This document shows, in pieces, positions 52,414-61,133 of a DNA stretch of 64,000 bases. The translations under genes were made by a program, and so were the position numbers. Source of the DNA: Accumulibacter sp. (lineage in GTDB: Bacteria; Pseudomonadota; Gammaproteobacteria; Burkholderiales; Rhodocyclaceae); assembly GCA_017302455.1 (NCBI GenBank), contig JAFLDO010000012.1, positions 1-64,000 of the forward strand, written 5' to 3'. The notes beneath the pieces were generated by a model that worked only from the letters and a program-made list of their open reading frames with translations, did no database searches and had not been told where the DNA came from. How positions within the stretch are numbered: the first letter of the stretch is position 1; each line of letters opens with the position of its first letter.

Positions 52414-53580
52414 ATGACCACACTTATCAGTTTTCTTGGCAAGGGCGACCCGCGGAAGGGCTACCGCACGGCCACCTACCGCTTCAATGCCGATGTCGCG
52501 TACGCCGAGACATTCTTCGGACTGGCCCTGACCAAGTTTCTGAAACCCGATCGCCTGATTCTGCTGGGCACGCCCAGCAGCATGTGGGAAATCTTCTTCG
52601 ACCGCGAAGGTGTCGAGGGCGACGCCATGCTGCCCCTGATTGACGCTGTCGCCGCCGGGAACGTCAGTGAGCACCTCCTCAACCTGCCGCGCCTGCAACT
52701 CGCCAAACGGCTCGGCATCCCCGTCGACTGCCTGCTTATCCCTTATGCCCGCGACGGGGCCGAACAAGCCGAGATCCTGCGTCGCCTGGCGGCCGTCCTA
52801 CAGCCCGGCGAGCGCCTCTGGATCGATGTCACGCACGGCTTTCGCCACCTGCCGATGCTCGCGCTGGTGGCCGCACGCTATCTGGGAAGAGTCGTTCGCG
52901 TCGAAGTCGAGGAAATCTATTATGGCGCGCTGGAGATGACGCCGCCTGAAGGCGAAACGCCAGTGCTCAGGCTTGGCGGTTTGCTGGCCATGCTCGACTG
53001 GGTCGACGCACTGGCCACCTACGACAAGGACGGGGACTACGGTGTCTTCGAGCCGCTGCTCGTCAAGGACGACATGCCCGAGGGGCGCGCCAAGTTGCTG
53101 GCCGACGCCGCTTACTGCGAACGCACCAGCAATCCGGAACTCGCAGTGAAGAACCTGAGGAGAGTGTTTCCTTCGATCGAGATCCACGACGGCCCACTCG
53201 GCGGACTTTTCCGCGAAACGCTAAAGGAGCGCATCGGCTGGTTTCGCGGGCCAACGCGCCACGACCGTGAACTCTCCCTCGCCGACGCCTACCTCAAACG
53301 GAGCGACTATCTGCGCGCCGCCACCTTCCTGTACGAGTCTTTCGTCACTCGTACCTGCTTCGCCGCGAAATGTAATGACACCGACCCCAAGGAACGCGAC
53401 GACGCCTTCGACAATGTCAGAAAGACAACACCGGCGGCCGCGCAGCTCAAGAACCTGCGCAATGCTCTAGCGCACGGCGTCCGATCGCATGGGGAGCAGG
53501 CAGACGAGAGCGCCAAGATAATCGCCGACGAAAGCAGCCTGCGCAAGCTCCTCAAAGAACTGCGCAACAAGCTTTTCTAG
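52414..53580 (+). CDS. csx2: Csx2-family CARF-HEPN ribonuclease (TIGR02221/TM1812 type)
   Basis: This 388-residue CRISPR ancillary protein has an N-terminal CARF domain that starts TLISFLGKGDPRKGYRTATY, with LWIDVTHGFRHLPML as a second family hallmark. The C-terminal HEPN domain contains R349-N-A-L-A-H354, the RxxxxH active-site motif. It should be an RNase activated by cyclic oligoadenylate from Cas10, giving non-specific RNA degradation during phage infection. ATG 52414 is preferred to ATG 52408, because GGAG at 52403-52406 is 7 bases from the former and only 1 from the latter. It lies 85 bases after cmr6 and 3 bases before cas6. Confidence 0.9.
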   Translation: MTTLISFLGKGDPRKGYRTATYRFNADVAYAETFFGLALTKFLKPDRLILLGTPSSMWEIFFDREGVEGDAMLPLIDAVAAGNVSEHLLNLPRLQLAKRLGIPVDCLLIPYARDGAEQAEILRRLAAVLQPGERLWIDVTHGFRHLPMLALVAARYLGRVVRVEVEEIYYGALEMTPPEGETPVLRLGGLLAMLDWVDALATYDKDGDYGVFEPLLVKDDMPEGRAKLLADAAYCERTSNPELAVKNLRRVFPSIEIHDGPLGGLFRETLKERIGWFRGPTRHDRELSLADAYLKRSDYLRAATFLYESFVTRTCFAAKCNDTDPKERDDAFDNVRKTTPAAAQLKNLRNALAHGVRSHGEQADESAKIIADESSLRKLLKELRNKLF

Positions 53581-53583
53581 CCG

Positions 53584-54705
53584 ATGAGACAGACCCGCAT
53601 GGAACTCGAACCGTCCGCCAACCTCCGCGCCGAGCAGCAACCCAAGTACCAGCAAGGCATCAACACTGCGCACCTGCTGAGCCGTGCGGCCTCCTTCCCG
53701 GTCGCCCGCTACCGCTTCGAATTCCAGGCCCGGCAGCCGATTCGGCTGCCCGACTATTCGGGTTCGATGTTGCGCGGCGCCTTCGGCCATGCGCTGCGGC
53801 AACTCGCCTGCATGACTCGGCAGAAGGAATGTGCCGCTTGCCCGCTTATCGGTTCATGCCCGTATCCGGCGATTTTCGCGCCGCCGCCACCGGCGGCGCA
53901 CAGCCTGCAGAAGTTCTCGCAGATTCCGGCCCCCTACGTCATCGAGCCGCCGGCCTGGGGCAGCCGCGTGCTCGCCGCCGGCGAGACGCTGACTTTTCAC
54001 CACGTCCTGATCGGCCGGGCGCTGCAGGAATTGCCGCTGATCATCCTCGCCTGGCGACGAGCGCTCGGGCGTGGCGTCGGCGCCGGTGACGGCACGGCGG
54101 ATCTCGTTCGCGTCGTCCATTGCAGCGCGACCGGCGATGAGGAAATCCACCGCCCGGAGATCGGCACGATCGCCGCGCATGCGCAGGTAATTCCCCTTGT
54201 CGGCCAAGCAGACGATGGGCTGGCCAGCACCGCCACACTCCGCTTCGAGACGCCTTTGCGGCTGCAGCAGAACGGCCATGCCCTGCCACCCGAAAAGCTG
54301 CAGGCACGAACACTGCTCATGGCTCTGGCCCGCCGTGCCAGTCTGCTTGCCGAGTTCCATTCTGCGGGTCCCCTGGTGGAAGACTTCGCAGCCCTGGGCA
54401 CTGCCTGCGCAAGTGTTCGCGACGAGAAAAACCTGGCCTGGCTCGACTGGACCCGCTTCTCGTCACGACAGCGGCAGAAGATGAGCCTTGGCGGTGTCGT
54501 CGGCACCTGGCACTTCGAGGGTAAACTGGCCCCCTTCGCGCCGCTGCTACAGCTTGGAGAGTGGTTGCACGTCGGTAAAGAAGCGGCTTTCGGACTTGGC
54601 GGATACAAGCTCGCGCAGCGCGTGCCAGGAGACATCTCCGAGGCCGAGGAGAAAAGCTGCGAACGCCTCCGCCAAGTGTTTGAAAGGCAAGCCAGAATCC
54701 CGTAG
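53584..54705 (+). CDS. cas6: Cas6 pre-crRNA processing endoribonuclease
   Basis: This 373-residue RAMP-fold protein matches the CRISPR_Cas6 (PF10040-like) group. It has LRGAFGHALRQLAC near residue 63, the cysteine-containing CPLIGSCPYPAIF segment, and the C-terminal glycine-rich loop GEWLHVGKEAAFGLGGYKL. It should cut the array transcript within the repeats, leaving an 8-base 5' handle. ATG 53584 is the first start; ATG 53599 is also possible, and the first 35 residues look poorly conserved. The first CRISPR repeat begins only 5 bases after the TAG stop, so any leader or promoter function must lie inside this coding region. Confidence 0.9.
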   Translation: MRQTRMELEPSANLRAEQQPKYQQGINTAHLLSRAASFPVARYRFEFQARQPIRLPDYSGSMLRGAFGHALRQLACMTRQKECAACPLIGSCPYPAIFAPPPPAAHSLQKFSQIPAPYVIEPPAWGSRVLAAGETLTFHHVLIGRALQELPLIILAWRRALGRGVGAGDGTADLVRVVHCSATGDEEIHRPEIGTIAAHAQVIPLVGQADDGLASTATLRFETPLRLQQNGHALPPEKLQARTLLMALARRASLLAEFHSAGPLVEDFAALGTACASVRDEKNLAWLDWTRFSSRQRQKMSLGGVVGTWHFEGKLAPFAPLLQLGEWLHVGKEAAFGLGGYKLAQRVPGDISEAEEKSCERLRQVFERQARIP

Positions 54706-54710
54706 GTGCA

Positions 54711-57700
54711 GTCAGTAACCAGCCCTGAAATCAAAGGGATTGAGACAATTTTTGCGTTACTCCCATCATGGCCAGCGCTACGTCAGTAACCAGCCCTGAA
54801 ATCAAAGGGATTGAGACGTCTCGCCCCAGGTTCCGCCTGGCCGGTGTCGGTCTGTCAGTAACCAGCCCTGAAATCAAAGGGATTGAGACTCCGCCATGCG
54901 TGCCGCCGCGGCTGCTGTGGGTGTGTCAGTAACCAGCCCTGAAATCAAAGGGATTGAGACCCGTTTGCCGTGCGCAGCCCGTTTATATGCGTCAGTAACC
55001 AGCCCTGAAATCAAAGGGATTGAGACAAAAATAATCTGTTCCGGCAGAGGATTAGCGAGTGGTCAGTAACCAGCCCTGAAATCAAAGGGATTGAGACACG
55101 CCTTCCGGGCCGCCTTGGATGTCGTCGTACACGTCAGTAACCAGCCCTGAAATCAAAGGGATTGAGACCGAATTTTTGTCTGACGCACCCGGCTGAGCCA
55201 GTCAGTAACCAGCCCTGAAATCAAAGGGATTGAGACCGCGACTCCGGATCCTGGCAGCAAAGGAAGCGCGAGTCAGTAACCAGCCCTGAAATCAAAGGGA
55301 TTGAGACTCCTCGGGGAGTTCGCATCCGTAAAGCATTGTTGGTCAGTAACCAGCCCTGAAATCAAAGGGATTGAGACGGCAATTCCGAGGCCTGGTAGGC
55401 GGCAGCCCTTGCGTCAGTAACCAGCCCTGAAATCAAAGGGATTGAGACCAGGGCTGACCGGCTCAGTTTGCGCGGCCTTTGAGTCAGTAACCAGCCCTGA
55501 AATCAAAGGGATTGAGACGTTGCATGCGGCGCCGGCCGGCGCTCGCAGCAGAGTCAGTAACCAGCCCTGAAATCAAAGGGATTGAGACTCAGGAATTTGA
55601 ACCCGCATTTCAGGCATTTTTTTGTCAGTAACCAGCCCTGAAATCAAAGGGATTGAGACACATCCTGGCCGGTCGGCTCGGCAAAACACCAGAGGTCAGT
55701 AACCAGCCCTGAAATCAAAGGGATTGAGACCAAGGCGCGCCGCCGACGTGCGAGCCAGCGCGAGGAGTCAGTAACCAGCCCTGAAATCAAAGGGATTGAG
55801 ACGCGGCGGCCCAGGCATCATGTGATCGCTTCTGCACGTCAGTAACCAGCCCTGAAATCAAAGGGATTGAGACGCTGCTCAACCGTTCGGCTACGGAAAT
55901 GGTGACGAGGTCAGTAACCAGCCCTGAAATCAAAGGGATTGAGACGTTGCGCAATGTGCTTGCCTTCGCCGAGCCCGGCAGTCAGTAACCAGCCCTGAAA
56001 TCAAAGGGATTGAGACCTCGGAAACGGTAACCATATTAGACATAGCAAATAGGTCAGTAACCAGCCCTGAAATCAAAGGGATTGAGACGGTCAGGGTCGA
56101 GTAGGGGACGCCACTGCCGGGTCAGTAACCAGCCCTGAAATCAAAGGGATTGAGACCCCGTTGCCCGATCTGATGCACCACGTGCCGACGTCAGTAACCA
56201 GCCCTGAAATCAAAGGGATTGAGACGAAAATTCCCTGTTTGGCTCTGTGGCATACAGCGCAGTCAGTAACCAGCCCTGAAATCAAAGGGATTGAGACGGA
56301 ATAGATACCCGCTCGCTAACGGGAACCAATTGATGTCAGTAACCAGCCCTGAAATCAAAGGGATTGAGACGTCAGCGGCAGCGGCAGGTGCAACGGTCTT
56401 CACCGTCAGTAACCAGCCCTGAAATCAAAGGGATTGAGACAAAGTGTCTCGTGCGGCCGTGCGAGACACGGCTGTCAGTAACCAGCCCTGAAATCAAAGG
56501 GATTGAGACCTGAAGGCGGCAGCCCTTGCTGGGCCGAATGCGGTCAGTAACCAGCCCTGAAATCAAAGGGATTGAGACCCGTAGCCCATGGCCATGCCAA
56601 TACCAATCGGGTCAGTAACCAGCCCTGAAATCAAAGGGATTGAGACTTTCCAGATCGATCGCCTCTTGCTCGATCGTCGTCAGTAACCAGCCCTGAAATC
56701 AAAGGGATTGAGACCCGATCGGCACGCACCGGTAAAGCACAACCTCGGTCAGTAACCAGCCCTGAAATCAAAGGGATTGAGACCGAGTGCGGCTTTTTCC
56801 TTTGCAGCATTTTCCAACCGTCAGTAACCAGCCCTGAAATCAAAGGGATTGAGACGGCGGCTTTGGATTCGACAACGAGGGCTTCAAACTGTCAGTAACC
56901 AGCCCTGAAATCAAAGGGATTGAGACTGAAATCCGTGCGCCGTGCGCTGTTTGTCGTCGTGTCAGTAACCAGCCCTGAAATCAAAGGGATTGAGACATTA
57001 TAATGGACTATCAAGCCAAGTCGAAATGTCAGTAACCAGCCCTGAAATCAAAGGGATTGAGACGTGTGCTCATGGTTCAGTCCTCGATCAGCGATTGGGT
57101 CAGTAACCAGCCCTGAAATCAAAGGGATTGAGACTCGTCAATAGGTGCCACGCATACAAAAGCCATTTGTCAGTAACCAGCCCTGAAATCAAAGGGATTG
57201 AGACCAGGTACGCCCAATCAACATCCTGGCGAAGCTCTGTCAGTAACCAGCCCTGAAATCAAAGGGATTGAGACGTTGCCACCCTCTCGGTGCGGCAATC
57301 TCGCAGGGTCAGTAACCAGCCCTGAAATCAAAGGGATTGAGACGCGGGATACAGCGGCCGCACAGCTTGACACGCTCGTCAGTAACCAGCCCTGAAATCA
57401 AAGGGATTGAGACTGCCCTGACACGGACACTACACGCGCCTTCTCAGCGTCAGTAACCAGCCCTGAAATCAAAGGGATTGAGACACGAGGTTTTCCGCAT
57501 GGTGCGTACGCCATGCCTTGGTCAGTAACCAGCCCTGAAATCAAAGGGATTGAGACGTACCTTGGAACGCCAACGCTTCTCCCAGTTCCGTCAGTAACCA
57601 GCCCTGAAATCAAAGGGATTGAGACAAAGAAACAAGAACCTTCATTGGAAGATTCTCCGTCAGTAACCAGCCCTGAAATCAAAGGGATTGAGACGAAACC

Positions 57701-59157
57701 AGCTCTTCGATTATTCGTTTGAACATACGTCAGTAACCAGCCCTGAAATCAAAGGGATTGAGACGATTGCTGCGCGTCGGCTTGACAAGAGACAGCCGTC
57801 AGTAACCAGCCCTGAAATCAAAGGGATTGAGACTCGCTGTATCCTTTCGTATGTGTGCGATGGTTTGTCAGTAACCAGCCCTGAAATCAAAGGGATTGAG
57901 ACCGCAACTTCGCAACCTGGCCTTCAAGCGACTCCACGTCAGTAACCAGCCCTGAAATCAAAGGGATTGAGACAGCGAAAGAGCACGCCGCTGAAGAACG
58001 TTTCTGAGTCAGTAACCAGCCCTGAAATCAAAGGGATTGAGACTCGCGGTAGTGGTCATGGTCTTGGCTCCCGTTTCTGTCAGTAACCAGCCCTGAAATC
58101 AAAGGGATTGAGACCTCGGCCCGCGTCTGGTCTTTGCCGCCGAGTCCAGTCAGTAACCAGCCCTGAAATCAAAGGGATTGAGACTGCACAGATAGCGTGA
58201 TGTAGTGGTCACCGCCGTCAGTAACCAGCCCTGAAATCAAAGGGATTGAGACTGGCCAGCGCCTCTTCTTTAGTTGGGTCTTCCGTCAGTAACCAGCCCT
58301 GAAATCAAAGGGATTGAGACAAGAACAACCGCATTGACGGAAAAGATAACGCCGGTCAGTAACCAGCCCTGAAATCAAAGGGATTGAGACCTTACAATCT
58401 GTGCAGCCTGTGCAATCTGTGCAATGTCAGTAACCAGCCCTGAAATCAAAGGGATTGAGACCCTGAATGCGACGGCCTGATCAACGCCGCTGGCCGTCAG
58501 TAACCAGCCCTGAAATCAAAGGGATTGAGACCGATGCCACGTTACTCATCTTCAGGTTTCCGCTCTGAGTCAGTAACCAGCCCTGAAATCAAAGGGATTG
58601 AGACGATCTACGTCCATTCTATACTCCTTCCTGTATCAGTCAGTAACCAGCCCTGAAATCAAAGGGATTGAGACTCTGCTGCCCGAGTCACTGCTGTATA
58701 GAGAAGGTCAGTAACCAGCCCTGAAATCAAAGGGATTGAGACGTTTCGGCCAATGCCTTTGAATTGACCAAATAGCCGTCAGTAACCAGCCCTGAAATCA
58801 AAGGGATTGAGACTCGGATTGCGTCATGCCGCTTGCCAGGATGTGCCAGTAACCAGCCCTGAAATCAAAGGGATTGAGACGAGCCTTCCAGTTTTCCTTA
58901 TTGCAGATTTGAGTCAGTAACCAGCCCTGAAATCAAAGGGATTGAGACCGTGAGAGGAGATATTCCTTAATCAGTGGAATCTGTCAGTAACCAGCCCTGA
59001 AATCAAAGGGATTGAGACTAACCCAAGGCGTGCTGGCGACGTGCGAGCCAGGTCAGTAACCAGCCCTGAAATCAAAGGGATTGAGACCCGCAGCCTGTTC
59101 CCATGACATGAAGCTGTTTGAGTCAGTAACCAGCCCTGAAATCAAAGGGATTGAGAC
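54711..59157 (+). CRISPR. CRISPR array, 64 repeats and 63 spacers, 36-bp repeat
   Basis: I counted 64 repeats by eye. Each starts GTCAGTAACC, has AGCCCTGAAATCAAAGGG in the middle and ends ATTGAGAC. First repeat 54711-54746, last 59122-59157. Spacers are 30-37 bases, mean about 34. All repeats appear identical except the one at 58845-58880, which starts GCCAG. The inner CCCTGAAATCAAAGGG can fold into a short stem. The ATTGAGAC end resembles the ATTGAAAC 5' handle of type III systems, which with the degenerate repeat at the right end indicates transcription left to right. The right end is therefore leader-distal. Confidence 0.98.
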
Positions 59158-59191
59158 CACTTGGGTAGATCAGTCGACGCAGTCTGTGGGA

Positions 59192-59227
59192 GTCACCAAG
59201 CCGCCCTGGAATCACGAGGATTGCCAG
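59192..59227 (+). repeat. Degenerate terminal CRISPR repeat (65th)
   Basis: This 36-base segment starts exactly one 70-base unit after the last perfect repeat and matches it at 25 of 36 positions, including CGCCCTG and GGATTG. Decay of the last repeat marks the old, leader-distal end of an array, and so supports the left-to-right orientation. Confidence 0.8.
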
Positions 59228-59524
59228 CAGAGTCCGTCGTCTGACGTATCGACTTGCGCGCTGGTTGCGACGGAACTGGCCGAGCGTGTCGCGCAGGGCG
59301 TGCCCAAGAGCGGGCTTCCTGCAGATAGCAGAAACACGAGATGGGCCGGAATAGCGGAAGACCGTCGCCTCGCGGATGGCGCTACGGATTCATCGACCCC
59401 CCAAAGACGCTGAACGCGGCCATTTCCCACCTCTCGTCCCGCTCTTGACAGGCCGTGAGACACTCCCTTCTAATGCCACGCAGCGCGAAATGGTTTCGTG
59501 CTGATGAACCCAAGGAGAGAACTC
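59228..59524. other. Region between array end and next gene
   Basis: About 300 bases with no supported gene. The first part may be the remains of older repeat-spacer units, but I see no further recognisable repeat. A sigma-70-like promoter lies at 59445-59474. Confidence 0.5.
59445..59474 (+). promoter_or_regulatory. Sigma-70-like promoter
   Basis: TTGACA (59445-59450) is separated by 18 bases from TCTAAT (59469-59474). The start codon of the following gene is 50 bases further on, preceded by AAGGAG (59511-59516). Confidence 0.65.
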
Positions 59525-59992
59525 ATGCCATCCAATCGTATTGACGCCGTCTTCACCACCGAGCAGCGCGAGAAGGCGCAAGCGGCTCTGGCCACGCTGG
59601 CCGAAGCCCTGCCTTTCCTGATCAACCTGAGCACCGAAGAACGGGCGGCGATGCCGAAGTTCGGTGAAATGAATCGCTCCTTCGTCGTCAAGGCGCTTGC
59701 CGTTGCCGAGGCGCACCCTGAAATCCTGCCCGCGAGCTTGAGCCTCGCAGAATTCCGTGCGGATGTTGAATTGGTCGAAGACATCTACCCGCTGCACCAC
59801 GCCGTTCAGACGTTGCTGCGCAAGGTCGACGACACCTATTTTGCTGCCGGTAGCGAAGCCTACGCCGCGGCCTTGCTGGTCTACCAGTACGCCAAGGTCC
59901 ATAACGTCGGCACCGGCGCGCTCGAGGAGACACTGGACGACCTCGGCCGCCGCTTCGCGCGCAGGGCCAGAAAGGTCGCCGCACCCGGCTGA
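59525..59992 (+). CDS. Conserved helical protein of unknown function
   Basis: This 155-residue, mainly alpha-helical protein has a clear promoter and an AAGGAG ribosome site, which fixes ATG 59525. It contains LPFLINLSTEERAAMPKFG near residue 30 and YFAAGSEAYAAALLVYQYAK near residue 110. I recall similar proteins as small conserved hypotheticals in diverse bacteria, with no assigned function. There is no signal peptide, membrane helix or nuclease motif. Its place between the array and cas2-cas1-cas2 may be coincidental. Confidence 0.8.
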   Translation: MPSNRIDAVFTTEQREKAQAALATLAEALPFLINLSTEERAAMPKFGEMNRSFVVKALAVAEAHPEILPASLSLAEFRADVELVEDIYPLHHAVQTLLRKVDDTYFAAGSEAYAAALLVYQYAKVHNVGTGALEETLDDLGRRFARRARKVAAPG

Positions 59993-60182
59993 CGCGAGCG
60001 GCCTGGCCTGGACACGTGAGCAACGCGCTGTTCCGGGCCGTCGCCGCACTCGCCGCAGGGCACCGCCACCGCCAATGGCGCACCGGCGCGGCGGCGCCAG
60101 TCGCCCGCCGATCGACGGCAGCCAACGATGGATCACCGCAACGCATGGCGGATTGCCGAAGAGCCACGATTCCTTGCCGACG

Positions 60183-60388
60183 ATGGATCGTTCCATGGCA
60201 AACATGGAACGACGCACCACCGTAATGCGCTGATCAATCGCCGAAACGGAACGACGCACCATCTTGATGCACCACTCCATCATGAAGATGGACCACTCCA
60301 TCGCGATGATGAAGCGATCCATGTCGGCGATAGAATCACGCACCATATTGATGCGTCGATTGATCTCGACGATGGAACGAAGATTCAG
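60183..60388 (+). repeat. Degenerate 21-bp tandem repeat coding for heptads
   Basis: About ten consecutive 21-base units, most starting ATG, run from 60183. In the + strand frame they read as heptads such as MERRTTV, TERRTIL, MHHSIMK, MDHSIAM, MKRSMSA and MRRLIST. The third unit contains an in-frame TGA (60231-60233), probably from CGA, which breaks the frame. The remainder runs to a TGA at 60393-60395, overlapping the next start. This looks like a decayed coiled-coil protein gene. Confidence 0.7.
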
Positions 60389-60661
60389 ATGGTGATCTGG
60401 CGGGGTCCTGACGCACTTCCGCCGTCGGCATTTTCTGGGAGGCTGACGGATCGCCGCTGGGGCATCCTGCCTATTCTGCAGGGCTTGGGGGAAGTGCCCG
60501 TACGAGAACTGGCGCAGCGACTGGAGCGCGACGTGAAGCGCGTTCACCAGGACGTCGGCGTCCTGGTGACCCTGGGCCTCATCGAACGTACGGAACGGGG
60601 TGGGCTGCTGTGTTCGTTCGACGATATTCACGTCGATAGGTACTTGCGCGGGACCACGTGA
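60389..60661 (+). CDS. Winged helix-turn-helix protein (HVO_A0114-like)
   Basis: The C-terminal 70 residues match the wHTH pattern of HVO_A0114-type DNA-binding proteins: RRWGILPILQGLGEVPVRELAQRL, DVKRVHQDVGVLVTLGLIE, and a wing with LLCSFDDIHVD. From ATG 60389 the protein has 90 residues. The frame is open back to 60128, but that stretch is out of phase with the heptad repeats beneath it and looks artificial. The gene may be an antitoxin-like or autoregulatory protein. No toxin gene is adjacent, so it may be an orphan or a regulator of the downstream cas genes (inference). Confidence 0.65.
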   Translation: MVIWRGPDALPPSAFSGRLTDRRWGILPILQGLGEVPVRELAQRLERDVKRVHQDVGVLVTLGLIERTERGGLLCSFDDIHVDRYLRGTT

Positions 60662-60777
60662 CGTGTCGCCGCAGGTTGCCGGGTTCTGATGCACGGAGCG
60701 CCGCCTGCGCTGGCGGCGAAATTCGCTCCCGCTCTTGCGGCGTCGTGACGCCCCCTCTCCTGCACGCCCACCCACTC

Positions 60778-60791
60778 CGGCAAGCTTGCCG
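60778..60791. promoter_or_regulatory. 14-bp palindrome upstream of cas2
   Basis: CGGCAAGCTTGCCG is a perfect palindrome 38 bases before the first cas2 gene. Its 11-base core CAAGCTTGCCG recurs upstream of the NE0113-family gene (43242-43252) and upstream of cmr1 (44520-44530), but also inside cmr3 coding sequence (49705-49715). A shared regulatory role is possible but weakly supported. Confidence 0.35.
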
Positions 60792-60829
60792 CGCCTGACA
60801 TCGACGCCCAGGCGGCCTATCGTGGCGGC

Positions 60830-61117
60830 ATGAGTGATGCGGCGCGAACCCTGTTCCTGGTCTGCTACGACGTCTGCGAGACGAAGATCCGGCGGCGCGT
60901 GCACAAATTCCTCATGGCCTACAAGATCGGCGGCCAGAAGTCGTTCTTCGAGTGCTGGCTGACGGCGGCCGAGTTGCGCGAGGTCCGGCTCACGCTGGGC
61001 GAGCTGATCGATCCCGGCGAAGACCGGGTGCACATCTTTCAGCTCGATCCACGCATGACGCGCGACATGCTGGGGCGGGCGATACAGCCGCCGGTCGATG
61101 TTTTTCTGATCGTTTGA
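60830..61117 (+). CDS. cas2: Cas2, first copy
   Basis: This 95-residue protein has a ferredoxin-like fold. The first strand FLVCYDV places the usual metal-site aspartate at D14, and RVHKFLMAY lies in the first helix. The end DVFLIV is the typical last strand. Together with Cas1 it should form the spacer integrase. It starts at ATG 60830 and is followed after 16 bases by cas1. It differs clearly from the second cas2 gene. Confidence 0.9.
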   Translation: MSDAARTLFLVCYDVCETKIRRRVHKFLMAYKIGGQKSFFECWLTAAELREVRLTLGELIDPGEDRVHIFQLDPRMTRDMLGRAIQPPVDVFLIV

Positions 61118-61133
61118 TTGCGGGAGTGAAGCG

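Noticed and set aside
56091-57945. Small proteins with repeated ISGLVTD or SVTSPEIKGIET motifs
   Set aside because: These are translations of the CRISPR repeats and spacers, not genes.
59158-59524. CRISPR leader at the right end of the array
   Set aside because: The adjacent repeat is degenerate, which is typical of the leader-distal end, and the ATTGAGAC end of the repeats fits left-to-right transcription.
59390-61033. 547-codon open frame on the - strand
   Set aside because: It crosses several well-supported + strand genes (59525 protein, wHTH, cas2), and its apparent heptads are the reverse reading of the 21-bp repeats.
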